A stretch of 64,000 nt of DNA from Spelaeicoccus albus (GTDB lineage Bacteria; Actinomycetota; Actinomycetes; Actinomycetales; Brevibacteriaceae): the NCBI RefSeq assembly GCF_013409065.1, contig NZ_JACBZP010000001.1, positions 1,178,001 to 1,242,000 on the forward strand, given 5' to 3'. The number at the start of each line of letters is the position of its first letter. The first letter of the stretch is position 1. The notes below the pieces were generated by a model. The model did no database searches and was not told the origin of the DNA. It saw only the letters and a list, made by a program, of their open reading frames with translations. Made by a program: the position numbers and the translations under genes. This document shows, in pieces, positions 1 to 9,400 of this stretch.

Positions 1-82
1 CAGAAGACGAACTTCTCGCCGTAAGTGCACAAAACCTCCGGCGCTTGACTCCGCGGCCCTAGCGTCGAGGGAGTTTCACGTA

Positions 83-100
83 ACGCACGTCACAGTGCGT
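83..100. promoter_or_regulatory. Inverted repeat upstream of the citrate-type transporter
   Basis: The arms ACGCAC (83-88) and GTGCGT (95-100) are perfectly complementary and separated by six bases. They lie between the window start and the leader ORF at 126. The spacing suits a dimeric regulator site, but no regulator gene is visible to the left because the window begins here. A short palindrome can also arise by chance in GC-rich DNA. Confidence 0.3.
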
Positions 101-125
101 CACCCACTCGGTCAAAGGAGAACGA

Positions 126-167
126 ATGAACGCCGCAACGGCAGGGGAGGCCGGATCATGCTGGTAA
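126..167 (+). CDS. Possible 13-residue leader peptide before the CitMHS-type transporter
   Basis: ATG at 126 is preceded by AAAGGAG (115-121), a stronger ribosome site than that of the downstream transporter. The ORF encodes MNAATAGEAGSCW and stops with TAA at 165-167. It overlaps the transporter start (ATG 158) out of frame, so ribosomes ending here would terminate beside that start. This geometry suits translational coupling or a leader that regulates the transporter. A similar arrangement occurs before the next transporter at 1638. No expression evidence is available, and a chance ORF is possible. Confidence 0.35.
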   Translation: MNAATAGEAGSCW

Positions 168-1558
168 TCCTCGGGTTTTTGATGATCGCCACTTTCATGG
201 TGCTGATCATGACCAAGAAGCTGACCCCCATACTCGCGCTCATCATTGTGCCGACCGCTTTCGGCCTGTTCGCGGGCGCGGGGTTCGGCATTGGCGACAT
301 GGTGATGGATTCCATCAAGGACATGTCATCGACGGCGGCGCTCTTGATGTTCGCCATCGTTTACTTCGGGCTGATGATCAATGTCGGACTGTTTGATCCG
401 CTCGTGCGCCTGATCCTGCGCAAGCTTGGCAACGACCCGGCGAAGATCGTGCTGGGCACGGCGCTGCTATCGGGCGCGGTATCGCTGGACGGCGACGGGT
501 CCACGACGTTCATTGTGGTCACGGCCGCGCTGTTGCCGGTTTACCAGCGGCTCGGCCTGAGCCCGGTCGTCTTGACGTGTGTGGCCGGGCTGACCAACGG
601 CACGCTCAACATCGTGCCGTGGGGCGGTCCTACGGCACGTGCCGCGGCTGCTCTCAAAGTGCCTGCCAGCGACATTTTCGTGCCGCTCGTCCCGTCGCTC
701 GTGGCGGGGCTCGTCGTATCGCTTGGATTTGCGTGGATGCTGGGCGTGCGTGAGCGCAACCGGCTGCGTGCGGCCGACCCGATCCGGTGGTCGCGCGAGC
801 CCGCAATGGCCGGAGTCGCGTCGTCCGGAGCCTCGGTCGGCTCGGTCGGCGGCGCATCGTCCGGTGGCTCTGCGGGCGGCGCCGATCCGGCTGCCGGCTC
901 AATGGCGGACACGGCGTTGGACCCCGACCGCGAGTCGCTGCGGCCGAAGCTGATCTGGTTCAATCTGGCGCTGACGGTGGCGATCATGGTGATGCTGGTC
1001 GTGAACGTCGTCCCGCTGCCGTTCGTGTTCATGGTCGGATGCGCCGTGGCACTCGTGGTGAACTTTCCGCACATCGGCGACCAGGCAAAGCAGCTTGCCT
1101 CGCATGCCACGAGCGTGATTGCCGTCGTCGCCATGGTGCTGGCCGCCGGCGTTCTCACCGGCGTGCTCAGCGGCACCGGAATGGTGGACGCCATGTCGTC
1201 GTGGCTGGTTGGCATCATTCCGGATTCGCTGGGGCCGCACATGGCAGTGATCACGGCGCTGCTGAGCATCCCAATGACGTTCTTCATGAGCAACGACGCC
1301 TTCTACTTCGGCGTGCTGCCGGTACTCAGCAACACGGCGGCGCACTTCGGCGTGGCGCCGGTCGAGATGGCCCGTGCCTCGGTCATCGGCCAACCGGTGC
1401 ACCTGCAAAGCCCGCTGGTGCCGGCCATCTTGTTGCTGGTGTCGCTGGCCGGTGTCGATTTGGGTGACCATCACAAGAAGGTGTTGTGGCGGGCGCTCGT
1501 CGTTGCGTTCGTCATGCTGGCCGTCGGAATCGGGCTGGCCGTGATTCCGTTCGGCTAG
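158..1558 (+). CDS. CitMHS-family citrate/divalent cation transporter
   Basis: This 466-residue integral membrane protein resembles CitM/CitH-type carriers, which import metal-citrate complexes by proton symport. The N-terminus (MLVILGFLMIATFMVLIMTKK) is a membrane segment, and further hydrophobic segments recur to the C-terminus. The family-like stretches SLDGDGSTTFIV (about residues 120-130) and MSNDAFYFGVLPVL (about 375) are present. A low-complexity Gly/Ser/Ala loop lies near residues 220-245, between the two halves. The start at 158 has GGGGAGG at 144-150; the longer ORF from GTG 95 has an Arg-rich, unlikely extension. Substrate is inferred from family only. It is not in an obvious operon with the MFS gene downstream, which has its own leader region. 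Confidence 0.8.
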   Translation: MLVILGFLMIATFMVLIMTKKLTPILALIIVPTAFGLFAGAGFGIGDMVMDSIKDMSSTAALLMFAIVYFGLMINVGLFDPLVRLILRKLGNDPAKIVLGTALLSGAVSLDGDGSTTFIVVTAALLPVYQRLGLSPVVLTCVAGLTNGTLNIVPWGGPTARAAAALKVPASDIFVPLVPSLVAGLVVSLGFAWMLGVRERNRLRAADPIRWSREPAMAGVASSGASVGSVGGASSGGSAGGADPAAGSMADTALDPDRESLRPKLIWFNLALTVAIMVMLVVNVVPLPFVFMVGCAVALVVNFPHIGDQAKQLASHATSVIAVVAMVLAAGVLTGVLSGTGMVDAMSSWLVGIIPDSLGPHMAVITALLSIPMTFFMSNDAFYFGVLPVLSNTAAHFGVAPVEMARASVIGQPVHLQSPLVPAILLLVSLAGVDLGDHHKKVLWRALVVAFVMLAVGIGLAVIPFG

Positions 1559-1601
1559 GTCGAGTTCGTCCTTCGGCCGTGAAGTCGAGACTCATTGAGT
1601 G

Positions 1602-1682
1602 AAATCCTCCCATGGTTTTATGAAAGGATTCCTCTTAATGGCTAAACATTTCGATGCTCAGGCGAATCCTGCGAATGAGTAA
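1602..1682 (+). promoter_or_regulatory. Leader ORF and possible SD-masking hairpin before the MFS gene
   Basis: A 14-codon ORF (ATG 1638, MAKHFDAQANPANE, TAA 1680-1682) has a strong ribosome site GAAAGGA at 1622-1628. Its end overlaps the likely ATG of the MFS gene (1675). Upstream, AATCCT near 1603-1608 can pair with AGGATT at 1625-1630, which would mask the leader ribosome site. A short palindrome ACTCA-T-TGAGT lies just before this and could be a weak end signal for the preceding gene. Regulation of the transporter through this leader is an inference from layout. Confidence 0.35.
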
Positions 1683-2955
1683 ATTTACGGAAGAGAGCGG
1701 CACCGTGACCGATCACGGCGCCGTTCATATGCGCGCGAACCAAGTGCGGCTCGTCATTGCGCAACTCCTCGGCGGGATCGGCATCGCGTCGGGCGTGGCG
1801 GTCGGTGGTTTGCTCGCCGAGCAAATCTCCGGCACGCCCTCCGCTGCCGGATTCGTACAAACGGCCTCGGTGCTCGGTGCCGGGTTCCTGGCGATCCCAC
1901 TGGCCAGGCTCGCCGCAAAACGTGGCAGGAATTGGGCGCTCGCCATCGGCTTCGGTCTCGGCGGGGCGGGTGCGGCACTGGTGATCGCGTCCGCCGTCAC
2001 CACACAGTTCTGGATGCTGCTGCTCGGAATGCTTTTTGTCGGCTCCGGCCGCGCGGCAAATCTCCAAGCACGGTATGCCGCCACCGAACTCGTCGACCCC
2101 AAGGCGCAGGCCCGCGCAATGTCCATCATCATGTGGGCGACGACTGTGGGATCGATCCTCGGCCCGAACCTGTCCGAGCCGGGAAGTGTCGTGGGACGAG
2201 TCGTCGGCATCGATCCGCTCTCCGGGCCGTTCTTGTTTTCAGTTGTCGCGTTCACGTGCGCGGCGCTCGTGGTCGCAACGCTGCGAGTCCGTCCGGCGCC
2301 GTCCGGCAGGACCGGCCAAATGGACGACGCGACAAACGCTCCAGACCCGTCTCGGAAACCGATCGGCTCGGTCGCGGCCATTCGAATCGCTTGCCACAAC
2401 CCGGACGCGATATTTGCCATGGTCTCGATCGTCGCCGGCCAGATGATGATGACGTCGGTGATGGTCATGACGCCGATTCACATGAGTCACGGCGGCATGT
2501 CATTGACCTTGATCGGCGTTGTCATAAGTGTTCATACGCTTGGAATGTATGGGGCCAGCCCGCTTTTCGGATTCTTGGCCGACAAATTCGGCCCCCGCAA
2601 TATCTCGTTGTTGAGCACCGGCATCTTTGCGGTCTCGCTCGTTCTCGGCGGCCTCGACGCATTTTCGACGCACTCCGAAATGCCGCGCCTGCTGATCGCG
2701 CTGTTCTTGCTCGGGTTCGGCTGGTCGGCTAGCCTCATCGGCGGCTCTGCACTGCTCAATCGTTCGGTGGACGACGACATCAAGATTCCGCTGCAAGGCG
2801 GCGTCGACTCCTTGATGAACTTCGGCGCCGCAATCCTTGCCGCACTCGCCGGACCGGTTTTGGCGCTTGGCGGATTCTTGGCGGTCAACGTGATGGCAGT
2901 GTGCATCTTGGTGCCGTTCATCTTCTTCGGCGTCAGGGCGTTGGCGCGGCGGTAA
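1675..2955 (+). CDS. MFS transporter
   Basis: This 426-residue protein shows about twelve hydrophobic segments and the MFS layout. Loop 2-3 carries an Arg/Lys-rich stretch (PLARLAAKRGRNWALAIG), and a hydrophilic loop lies near residue 215. In the second half, FGFLADKFGPRN is the repeated MFS loop motif G-x-x-x-D-x-x-G-x-R. The substrate cannot be read from sequence; drug or metabolite export is the usual role of such proteins. ATG 1675 is chosen because it begins MSKFTEES and is coupled to the leader ORF; ATG 1654, seven codons upstream in frame, is the alternative. A TetR gene converges from the right. Confidence 0.75.
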   Translation: MSKFTEESGTVTDHGAVHMRANQVRLVIAQLLGGIGIASGVAVGGLLAEQISGTPSAAGFVQTASVLGAGFLAIPLARLAAKRGRNWALAIGFGLGGAGAALVIASAVTTQFWMLLLGMLFVGSGRAANLQARYAATELVDPKAQARAMSIIMWATTVGSILGPNLSEPGSVVGRVVGIDPLSGPFLFSVVAFTCAALVVATLRVRPAPSGRTGQMDDATNAPDPSRKPIGSVAAIRIACHNPDAIFAMVSIVAGQMMMTSVMVMTPIHMSHGGMSLTLIGVVISVHTLGMYGASPLFGFLADKFGPRNISLLSTGIFAVSLVLGGLDAFSTHSEMPRLLIALFLLGFGWSASLIGGSALLNRSVDDDIKIPLQGGVDSLMNFGAAILAALAGPVLALGGFLAVNVMAVCILVPFIFFGVRALARR

Positions 2956-2999
2956 CGGCGCAGCCCGGTCGGCGAAACGACGTGCGACACGCTTCGGGT

Positions 3000-3656
3000 T
3001 TACCCTGTCTTTTCGCGCTCGAACCCCGCGAGCATGGCATCGATGCCGAGAGCAAATCGGTCTTCCGGGCTGTCTGGTTCGATCTCGTTCGTGCCGGCGA
3101 CGAGTAGCGGAAAATGACCGGGATCGATGGACGCCGTGGGGTCGCCGGTGCTGTGTGAATCGTCGGTCTTTTCCGTCGAGTTCAGCGGGGCCGTCTCGAC
3201 GACGACGTGCCCGAGCACCAGGCTGACCGTCGACCGGATGATGCGTAGCCCGGCTCCCGGCGTGAAGCCTTCGGCGACGAGCATCGTCAGCGCCGATTCG
3301 ATCGAGGAGAGATTCCGTGGCGTGATGGCGGGCCGCGAGGCGATCAAGGGGACTACGCTGCGGTGGGCGATGAGGGATTGACGGAGCAATCCGGCGAAAT
3401 CACGAAGGGCAGTACGCCAATCGTTCGCGTGACCGAACGGGTGAGGCGTCAGGGCGATCACCTGCTCGACGATGCCGTCCAGCAAGGCGGCCTTGTTCGG
3501 CACATGATGGTACAGACTCATGGCTTCGACGCCGAGCTCCGCGGCAACGCGGCGCATCGTCAGGTGGCCTAATCCGTCGCGGTCGACGATGCGGAGTGCG
3601 GCACTACAGATGTCCGATCGCGTGAGCTTTACCCGGCTGCCGTCGTGGTGAGGCAT
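3000..3656 (-). CDS. TetR/AcrR-family transcriptional regulator
   Basis: This 218-residue regulator has an N-terminal helix-turn-helix (about residues 12-58) containing LTMRRVAAELGVEAMSLYHHVPNKAALLDGI, typical of TetR proteins with a tetracycline-repressor-like C-terminal ligand and dimer domain. The start at 3656 has AAGGAGA just upstream on the minus strand; the longer ORF to 3722 has no such site. It is divergent from the small membrane protein at 3744, and two palindromes (3675-3687 and 3704-3718) sit between them. Autorepression and control of the 3744 gene are therefore likely. The ligand is unknown. Confidence 0.85.
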   Translation of the reverse strand: MPHHDGSRVKLTRSDICSAALRIVDRDGLGHLTMRRVAAELGVEAMSLYHHVPNKAALLDGIVEQVIALTPHPFGHANDWRTALRDFAGLLRQSLIAHRSVVPLIASRPAITPRNLSSIESALTMLVAEGFTPGAGLRIIRSTVSLVLGHVVVETAPLNSTEKTDDSHSTGDPTASIDPGHFPLLVAGTNEIEPDSPEDRFALGIDAMLAGFEREKTG

Positions 3657-3674
3657 CAATTCTCCTTGACGAAA

Positions 3675-3687
3675 CTTACTATGTAAG
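3675..3687. promoter_or_regulatory. TetR operator-like palindrome, proximal site
   Basis: CTTAC-TAT-GTAAG is a perfect 5-bp inverted repeat with a 3-base centre. It lies 19 bases upstream of the TetR start. It matches the neighbouring site at 3704-3718 except for the outermost base pair. The two centres are 30 bp apart, about three helical turns, so two repressor dimers could bind the same DNA face. Assignment to the adjacent TetR protein is inference. Confidence 0.65.
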
Positions 3688-3703
3688 GCTACTGTACTAC
3701 GTG

Positions 3704-3718
3704 CCTTACAACGTAAGG
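3704..3718. promoter_or_regulatory. TetR operator-like palindrome, distal site
   Basis: CCTTAC-AAC-GTAAGG is a perfect 6-bp inverted repeat with a 3-base spacer. It lies 25 bases upstream of the divergent membrane protein gene at 3744, where it could overlap that gene's promoter. Shared half-site GTAAG with the site at 3675-3687 makes a paired operator likely. Confidence 0.7.
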
Positions 3719-3743
3719 ACATGAGAGGAGATTTAGGAGATCA

Positions 3744-4205
3744 ATGACATCAACAACTGAGCCGCGCATCCGTGGCGAGAGAGTTCTCGCGCGGCGAGCT
3801 TTGCAAATTGGGCTGGCTCTCGGAGTGATTGCCGCGGCTGCGCCGGTCTTTGACCTGTTCGTCACCGCGTCGATCGAGTCACATGTACGCAGCGCGTACG
3901 AAGGCTGGTCGGCCGGCACCGTCGCGATGGACCGGAACGCCATCACCGGCTACCTCGTGGTGATCGGCATCCTGGGAATCGTCGGATGGGTCGGCGCGCT
4001 GTGGGCGTTACGAACCCGCATCGCATTCCCCGTGAGTGTCACGCTGTTTGTCGTCGGAACCGTATTGGCACTCGTCACGGCGTCATCATCCGGTGGCGCT
4101 TACGACACCATCGTCCCCGTGCAATTCGGCACCTTGGCATTGCTTCCATCGGTACCTGGGCTGGCCGCGGTCGTAGTGTTGTGGCGGGCGCGGAAGTTCC
4201 GCTGA
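3744..4205 (+). CDS. Small four-helix membrane protein, TetR-linked
   Basis: This 153-residue protein has four hydrophobic segments (about residues 22-42, 66-88, 96-113 and 123-146), and the N-terminal 20 residues are basic and cytoplasmic. A clear AGGAGA ribosome site precedes ATG 3744. It resembles actinobacterial four-helix DUF6069-like proteins of unknown function, but I cannot confirm the family. Its position opposite a TetR gene, behind two operator-like palindromes, suggests that it is the regulated gene, perhaps in stress or efflux. No catalytic motif is visible. Confidence 0.6.
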   Translation: MTSTTEPRIRGERVLARRALQIGLALGVIAAAAPVFDLFVTASIESHVRSAYEGWSAGTVAMDRNAITGYLVVIGILGIVGWVGALWALRTRIAFPVSVTLFVVGTVLALVTASSSGGAYDTIVPVQFGTLALLPSVPGLAAVVVLWRARKFR

Positions 4206-4252
4206 GCAATAGGCGGCAGAAGCCGGCTGCCGATGCTATCGACCGACGGTTG

Positions 4253-5035
4253 CTATCGGCCGGCGAGGAATTTTTCGAGGTGGCGGGCGGTCTCATGCCA
4301 ATCCGTCACGGCGATGCACCGGACGCCGAGTGCCTTGACGGCGTAGTCGTTGCCGCCCGGTTCGAGCTGGTCGCCGTAGAATAATAGGTCGTCCATCGTG
4401 AAGTTGGTCAGTGCGAGAAGCTGGTTGATGCCGTATCCCTTGTCGCGGCCCTTGCGGGTGACGTCGATCGAAGTCGACCCGCCGGCACGCACTTCGAGGT
4501 CGGGAAGCCGCGCATCGACGGCTTCCCGCAGCCGTCGCTTTTTGTCTCCGGTCGGATCCCAGCTCTTTTTCTGCTCGACCGGTGCGGATTGGCCGAGCGC
4601 CGAGAACGTCACTTGCGATTCACGGTCTTCAAGAATCGGGCCCCACGTGTCGTCTTCCCATAGATTGAGGGCGCGGGCGCTTTCCTCGAGAGCGGCGAAG
4701 GTTCGCTCCTTTTCGTCGTCGGTCAGCGCTTCCAAGTAGGTACGGTTCCAACCGCCGCGTCCGTCGAATTCGTAGTGCTGCGTGCCGCAGGCCGGAAGCA
4801 GATGCAACCGGTTGAGCCCGCCGGCGCCGGAGTCCGTCAGCGGCGTGATCACCTGCTTGCGGAACTGCTCGAACTGGCCGCCGGAGATCACGGCGACTTC
4901 GACGACGTCCAGAAGGCGCCCGAGCAGCGATGCCATGGCTGGATCCAGCGGCGACTTGGAGGGAGCCAGCGTGTCGTCGAGGTCGAAGACGAGCGCTCCG
5001 GGTGTCGTGGCGTCGTGCTGTGCGGCGTCGGACAT
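4253..5035 (-). CDS. HAD-superfamily phosphatase (phosphomannomutase/sucrose-phosphatase-like)
   Basis: The protein is 260 residues long. The HAD nucleophile motif DLDDTLAPS appears near residue 18, and motif II follows in AVISGGQ (about residue 50). The late motif FYGDQLEPGGNDYAV (about 222-236) holds the Asp residues that bind magnesium, with GYGINQLL (Lys before it) as the C2-cap linker. This is the HAD-IIB arrangement, seen in phosphomannomutase-like and sugar phosphatases. Substrate is unknown; a sugar phosphate is the family expectation. ATG 5035 has AAAGGAG five bases upstream; the six-codon longer start is less likely. It lies 80 bp downstream of the ESX operon and probably is not functionally part of it. 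Confidence 0.75.
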   Translation of the reverse strand: MSDAAQHDATTPGALVFDLDDTLAPSKSPLDPAMASLLGRLLDVVEVAVISGGQFEQFRKQVITPLTDSGAGGLNRLHLLPACGTQHYEFDGRGGWNRTYLEALTDDEKERTFAALEESARALNLWEDDTWGPILEDRESQVTFSALGQSAPVEQKKSWDPTGDKKRRLREAVDARLPDLEVRAGGSTSIDVTRKGRDKGYGINQLLALTNFTMDDLLFYGDQLEPGGNDYAVKALGVRCIAVTDWHETARHLEKFLAGR

Positions 5036-5115
5036 AAGACTCCTTTGGGGCATCTGCCGGTGTCAGTGAAACAGCAGAGTATCAGCCGCTGTTGCCGGCA
5101 CTCGGTGGGTTCAAC

Positions 5116-6459
5116 CTACGAGGTTCGTCCTCCGGCCAGGGCGTCGACGAGGTTTGCGTACTCTTTCAGCGGGTGGTCGCGGCCGACCACCGGTTCGTCG
5201 GCATAGCGGACGACGAGCGAACGTACCGGTTTGGTGCCGATCAGCCGGCCGGTGTCCCCGGCGAGTTCGAGGGCGTGGTCGGCGCCGGTGTCCGCCAGCG
5301 ATTCGGGACCGAACACCGCAACGGCCGGTACCGTGATGCCGCTGAAGTGCGGGGACCGCGCGGTGCCGCGCAGTCCCATGTGGTGGCCCGCCACGGCGGT
5401 CCGCGCCCGGGCGGCATGCACGGCGGCGGCGAAATCGTCCCGCTGCGCATGATCCAACGGGTCAGACACCTCGGCGAGCAGCTCGACGGACTCGTGCACG
5501 CCGGCCTTGCTGCGCGCCACCGTGAGGACCGCTACCGCCGTACCGTCGCCGGCGGAAGACCCGACCACGGCCAGCGTGGTCGGCGACGGCGCCCTGCTCC
5601 GGGCGAGTTCCGTGACTGCCGGCACGTGCCACGGTTCGCTCGCCGGCTCGATGACGCCCCACCCTTCGGGGTCGCTGCCGGTCGCCGCCCGAAACACCGC
5701 GGCGGTGAAATCGCCGATCCGCGTTTGCGCGCTCGCCGGATGCAGCACTTCGGCCTGCACGTGGAGGGCTCCGCGGGCCGCATTGACGTTGTCCGTGAAC
5801 GCGTCGCTGACATCGTCGCGTGACGTGAACGAAGCGCCGTCCCACTTGAGGGTCTGCCCCGAATAGCCGTCGTAATACTCGCTGCCGTTGTCGACCACCC
5901 ACGACCCCTCGACGGCGGCCAACCGCGCGCCGGCCGGCAGAGTCAATGCGCAGTCGGGCTCGGTCAACACCACGACCTGCCGGCCGGACTCGACGGCGCC
6001 GGTAAATTCTCGAGCGAGCTGTTCGGAGAGGTACACGGTGGGCTTGGCCTGCCGGACGACGACGGGCGAGTTTTCGTCGTCCACCGGTGAACTATTGAGT
6101 GGCCGCAATCCGTCATCCGTGACGCCCACAGTGAACCCGGTGGCATGCGCCGCGATCGATCGGATCAGCGTTGCCGCGTAGTCGCGAGCCGTCGGATCTC
6201 CGTCGCGTGCGTGGGCATCGATCCACCACGAGGGCGCCGGAGTGTTTGGATCGGGGGCGCCGAACAGACGGATCGATTCATTCGGGACGCGGATGCGTCG
6301 CGGCAGCTCCAATACCACCCGGCCGCCCGGACCGACATGAAGAACCGTGCCGCCCGAGCTTGTTCGGATGGCGTGGCCCCCGCCGGTGTCCTGAAGTGCC
6401 GCGCCGATCAGGTCTTGGGTGGGTTCGTCTCGGCACACTGCCACAAAATCGTTGCTCAT
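5116..6459 (-). CDS. Type VII locus protein, DUF6177-like
   Basis: This 447-residue protein has no membrane segment or known catalytic motif. It is mostly soluble, Ala/Asp-rich and without a signal peptide. Its ATG (6459) overlaps the stop of eccC by four bases (ATGA), so it is translationally coupled to the secretion ATPase. Size and position match the DUF6177 proteins of actinobacterial type VII loci, although I identify this from context and general resemblance rather than from a motif. A role as a cytoplasmic accessory or chaperone-like factor is inference. Confidence 0.55.
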   Translation of the reverse strand: MSNDFVAVCRDEPTQDLIGAALQDTGGGHAIRTSSGGTVLHVGPGGRVVLELPRRIRVPNESIRLFGAPDPNTPAPSWWIDAHARDGDPTARDYAATLIRSIAAHATGFTVGVTDDGLRPLNSSPVDDENSPVVVRQAKPTVYLSEQLAREFTGAVESGRQVVVLTEPDCALTLPAGARLAAVEGSWVVDNGSEYYDGYSGQTLKWDGASFTSRDDVSDAFTDNVNAARGALHVQAEVLHPASAQTRIGDFTAAVFRAATGSDPEGWGVIEPASEPWHVPAVTELARSRAPSPTTLAVVGSSAGDGTAVAVLTVARSKAGVHESVELLAEVSDPLDHAQRDDFAAAVHAARARTAVAGHHMGLRGTARSPHFSGITVPAVAVFGPESLADTGADHALELAGDTGRLIGTKPVRSLVVRYADEPVVGRDHPLKEYANLVDALAGGRTS

Positions 6460-9400
6460 CGGTCACCGCTTCCCTCGTTGCCGTCCGTCTCAGCAGTGAC
6501 AGGACTCTCCGCCAGCACAGTCTGCACGGTCTTGGGCGGCCGGGACGCCTGAACCAGCCGGCCACGTCCGGCGGGCAGATGCGATGCGCGCACATTGTTG
6601 ATCAGCGGCCCTTCGGTGCGGTCGCCCGACATGATCATCGAGCTGGCGCCGGAGTCGCGAAGGCCCATGAAGAACGACTCGTACATGCCGCGGCTGGCAC
6701 CCGTGACTCGTCTGGTCAGGACGACGTGTAGGCCGATCTCTCCGCCCATGGCCAGATACGGCACGAACTCCTGCAGTGGGGAGTTTCCACCGGCCGTGAG
6801 CACATCGTAATCGTCGATGAGAAGCACGATGCGCGGCAGCGGGGTTTCCACGACTGCGCCGGCAGTGGTCGAATCGGGCACGCGGCCGGCCAGCTCTTTG
6901 GCGACGGACGCGCTCAGCTGGGCGGCCAGCGCACTGCTCGGCGCGTAGCCGCCGAGGTAGTCGTCGGGGATGACGGCACCGAGAGTGCGCCGCGGGTCGA
7001 ACACCGCGAACACGAGTTCGTCGGCCGTCTGGCCGGCCATCAACGACGATGCGACGTGCTTCAGCAGATTCGTCTTGCCGCACGCGTCGTCGCCGAGAAC
7101 TACCAGGCTGCCGTCACGGCCGAAGAGGTCGAGGGTTTCCACGCCCAGGTCGCTCTCCCGCAAGCCGAGCGGCACTGCCCCGGGCGCGAGCTCGACACAG
7201 GCCGACGACACGTCGCCCGGCGTCACGGCCGCGGGCAACACTCGCACAGTCCGTGCCGGTGCTTCGGTTGCGGATTCGGTGATCGCCGTGACCATGTCGC
7301 GCATGCCCTGGGTTGCCGTGTCGGCGTCAGCTTCGCCGTCGATACGCGGCAGCGCGAAGTGTCCCATCAGTTTCTTGTCCATCAACGCGCGCCCGGGCCG
7401 GTCGGTGCGGATGTTCTCGGCGAGCTTGCGGCCAAATGACGACTCGCCCGGATCACCCAGGCGGAATTCGATGCGATTGCCGAAGAACGATTGCTGTGAC
7501 ATGCGTACCTCGTTCCACCGCGTCGCAGTGGCTATCACGTGGACGCCGTATCCGCTGCCGCGCGCCAGGACGCCGTGCACCAGGTGTTCGATGTCCTCGT
7601 ACGCATCGCCGAGCTGGCCGTATCCGTCCACGACCAGCACGACGTCCGCGCTCGCAAGCTCGGGAACCTTGTCCGCCGCATGCAGGTGGCGGAGCGTGGC
7701 CGGCGAATCGATTCCGTGACGCATGAAGATCTCTTCGCGCTCATCGAGCATTCCGGCGACTTCCTCAATCGTGCGGCGGACCATTTCGCGGTTCGTCCGC
7801 GACGCAATGCCTCCCACCTGCGGCAGGGCCTCCAGCGGCACGAGGCCGCTACCGAGCAGGTCGAGCCCGTACACGGCGACCTCGGCCGGGCCGTGAGTGA
7901 GTGCGAGGCTTGCGATGATGGTGCGCAGCGCCGTCGACTTGCCCGACTGGGGGCCGCCGATCAGCACCAGATTGCCGCCGGCATGCGTCAGGTCCAGGTT
8001 CCAGGCGGCTTGCCATTGTTTGGCGGGATTGTCGAGCAGCCCGATCGGCACGGTGAGTCCGCCGCCGGTGTGAAGCCGGACGCCGGCGCTGGTCATCGTC
8101 GCGTTGCCCGCCACCTGATCCAGCGCGATGGCACGCGGGAGCGGCGGCAACCAGATGGGTGGCGCGGCGCGCGGAAATTCCCGCAGCCGCTCGACGATCG
8201 TCGACATGACTGTTGGACCGGTCGTGCGGGCCGACGCCATGCTGGGCTGCTGAGTGTCGCCGTCCTCGTCGCCGGGTTCCGGGTCGGACAGTGTCGCCGC
8301 ATAGCGGGGAAGGGGCAGTACCTCGGGCGGGACGTCGTCGGCGCTTTGCTCGTCCTCCGGTTCCGGCATCGGTCCGGACACATATCCGGCCTTGAAGCGG
8401 GTGTACGTGGTCGTGTCGACCTTGAGATAACCGAACCCCGGAACGGGCGGCAGGTGAAACGCGTCAGGAGTATCGAGGACCGTGCGGCTTTCCGACTCCG
8501 ACAGGGTGCGCAATCCGAGCCGATACGACAAGTAGGTGTCGAGGCCGCGCAGCTTGCCGCCCTCGATTCGCTGGCTCGACAGCAGCAGGTGGACGCCGAT
8601 CGAGCGGCCGATGCGGCCAATGGACAAGAACAAATCGATGAAGTCCGGTCGGGCCGTCAAGAGCTCGCCGAACTCGTCGATGATGACAACCAGGTGCGGC
8701 AACGGGTCGAGGTTGACGCCGTGCCGAGCCTGTTCGGCGCGGTGCAGCTCGTAGTCGGTGATGTTCGCCATGTTGCCGGCCGATTTGAGCACCTCTTGCC
8801 GGCGCTGGATCTCCCCGGCCAAGCTCGAGTTGACCCGTTCGATCAAACTGACGTCGTCCGACAAATTGGTAATGATGCCCGCGACGTGCGGCACGTCATC
8901 GAATGGAGCGAAAGTGGCGCCGCCCTTGTAGTCGACAAGCACCATGCTGAGCTGCTCGGGCGAATGCGTCACGAGCAGGCTCGAGACCAAGGTGCGTAGC
9001 AATTCGCTCTTGCCCGACCCTGTCGCACCGACGCAGAGCCCGTGCGGGCCCATCCCGAACTGCGCAGATTCCTTCAGATCGAGAAGGACCGGCTTGCCTC
9101 GGTCATCCAAGCCGAGCGGCACTCGCAAGAAGTCCACTTCGCTTCGCGGCTGCCACATGTGCTCGATCTCGGCAGTCGTGATCTCGCCGAGTCCGAGCAT
9201 CCGGGCAAAGCCGAGGGTCTCCATAGCGGCGTCGTGTTCGAGCGAGTCCGGTGAAAGCCTCAGCGGCGCCAATTCACGGGCCAACCCCCGCGCGGTCGCA
9301 AGCGTCAGCGCGTCGAGTTCGCCATCCTCCACTATCGGACGGAACGGGTCCTCACGAAGATCCTCGAACCGGACGCCGCCGGGGGTTTGGCTGATCCGGA

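Noticed and set aside
7539..8999. 486-residue plus-strand open frame inside eccC
   Set aside because: It is antisense to a well-supported ATPase gene and has Arg/Gln/His-rich composition typical of shadow frames in GC-rich DNA.
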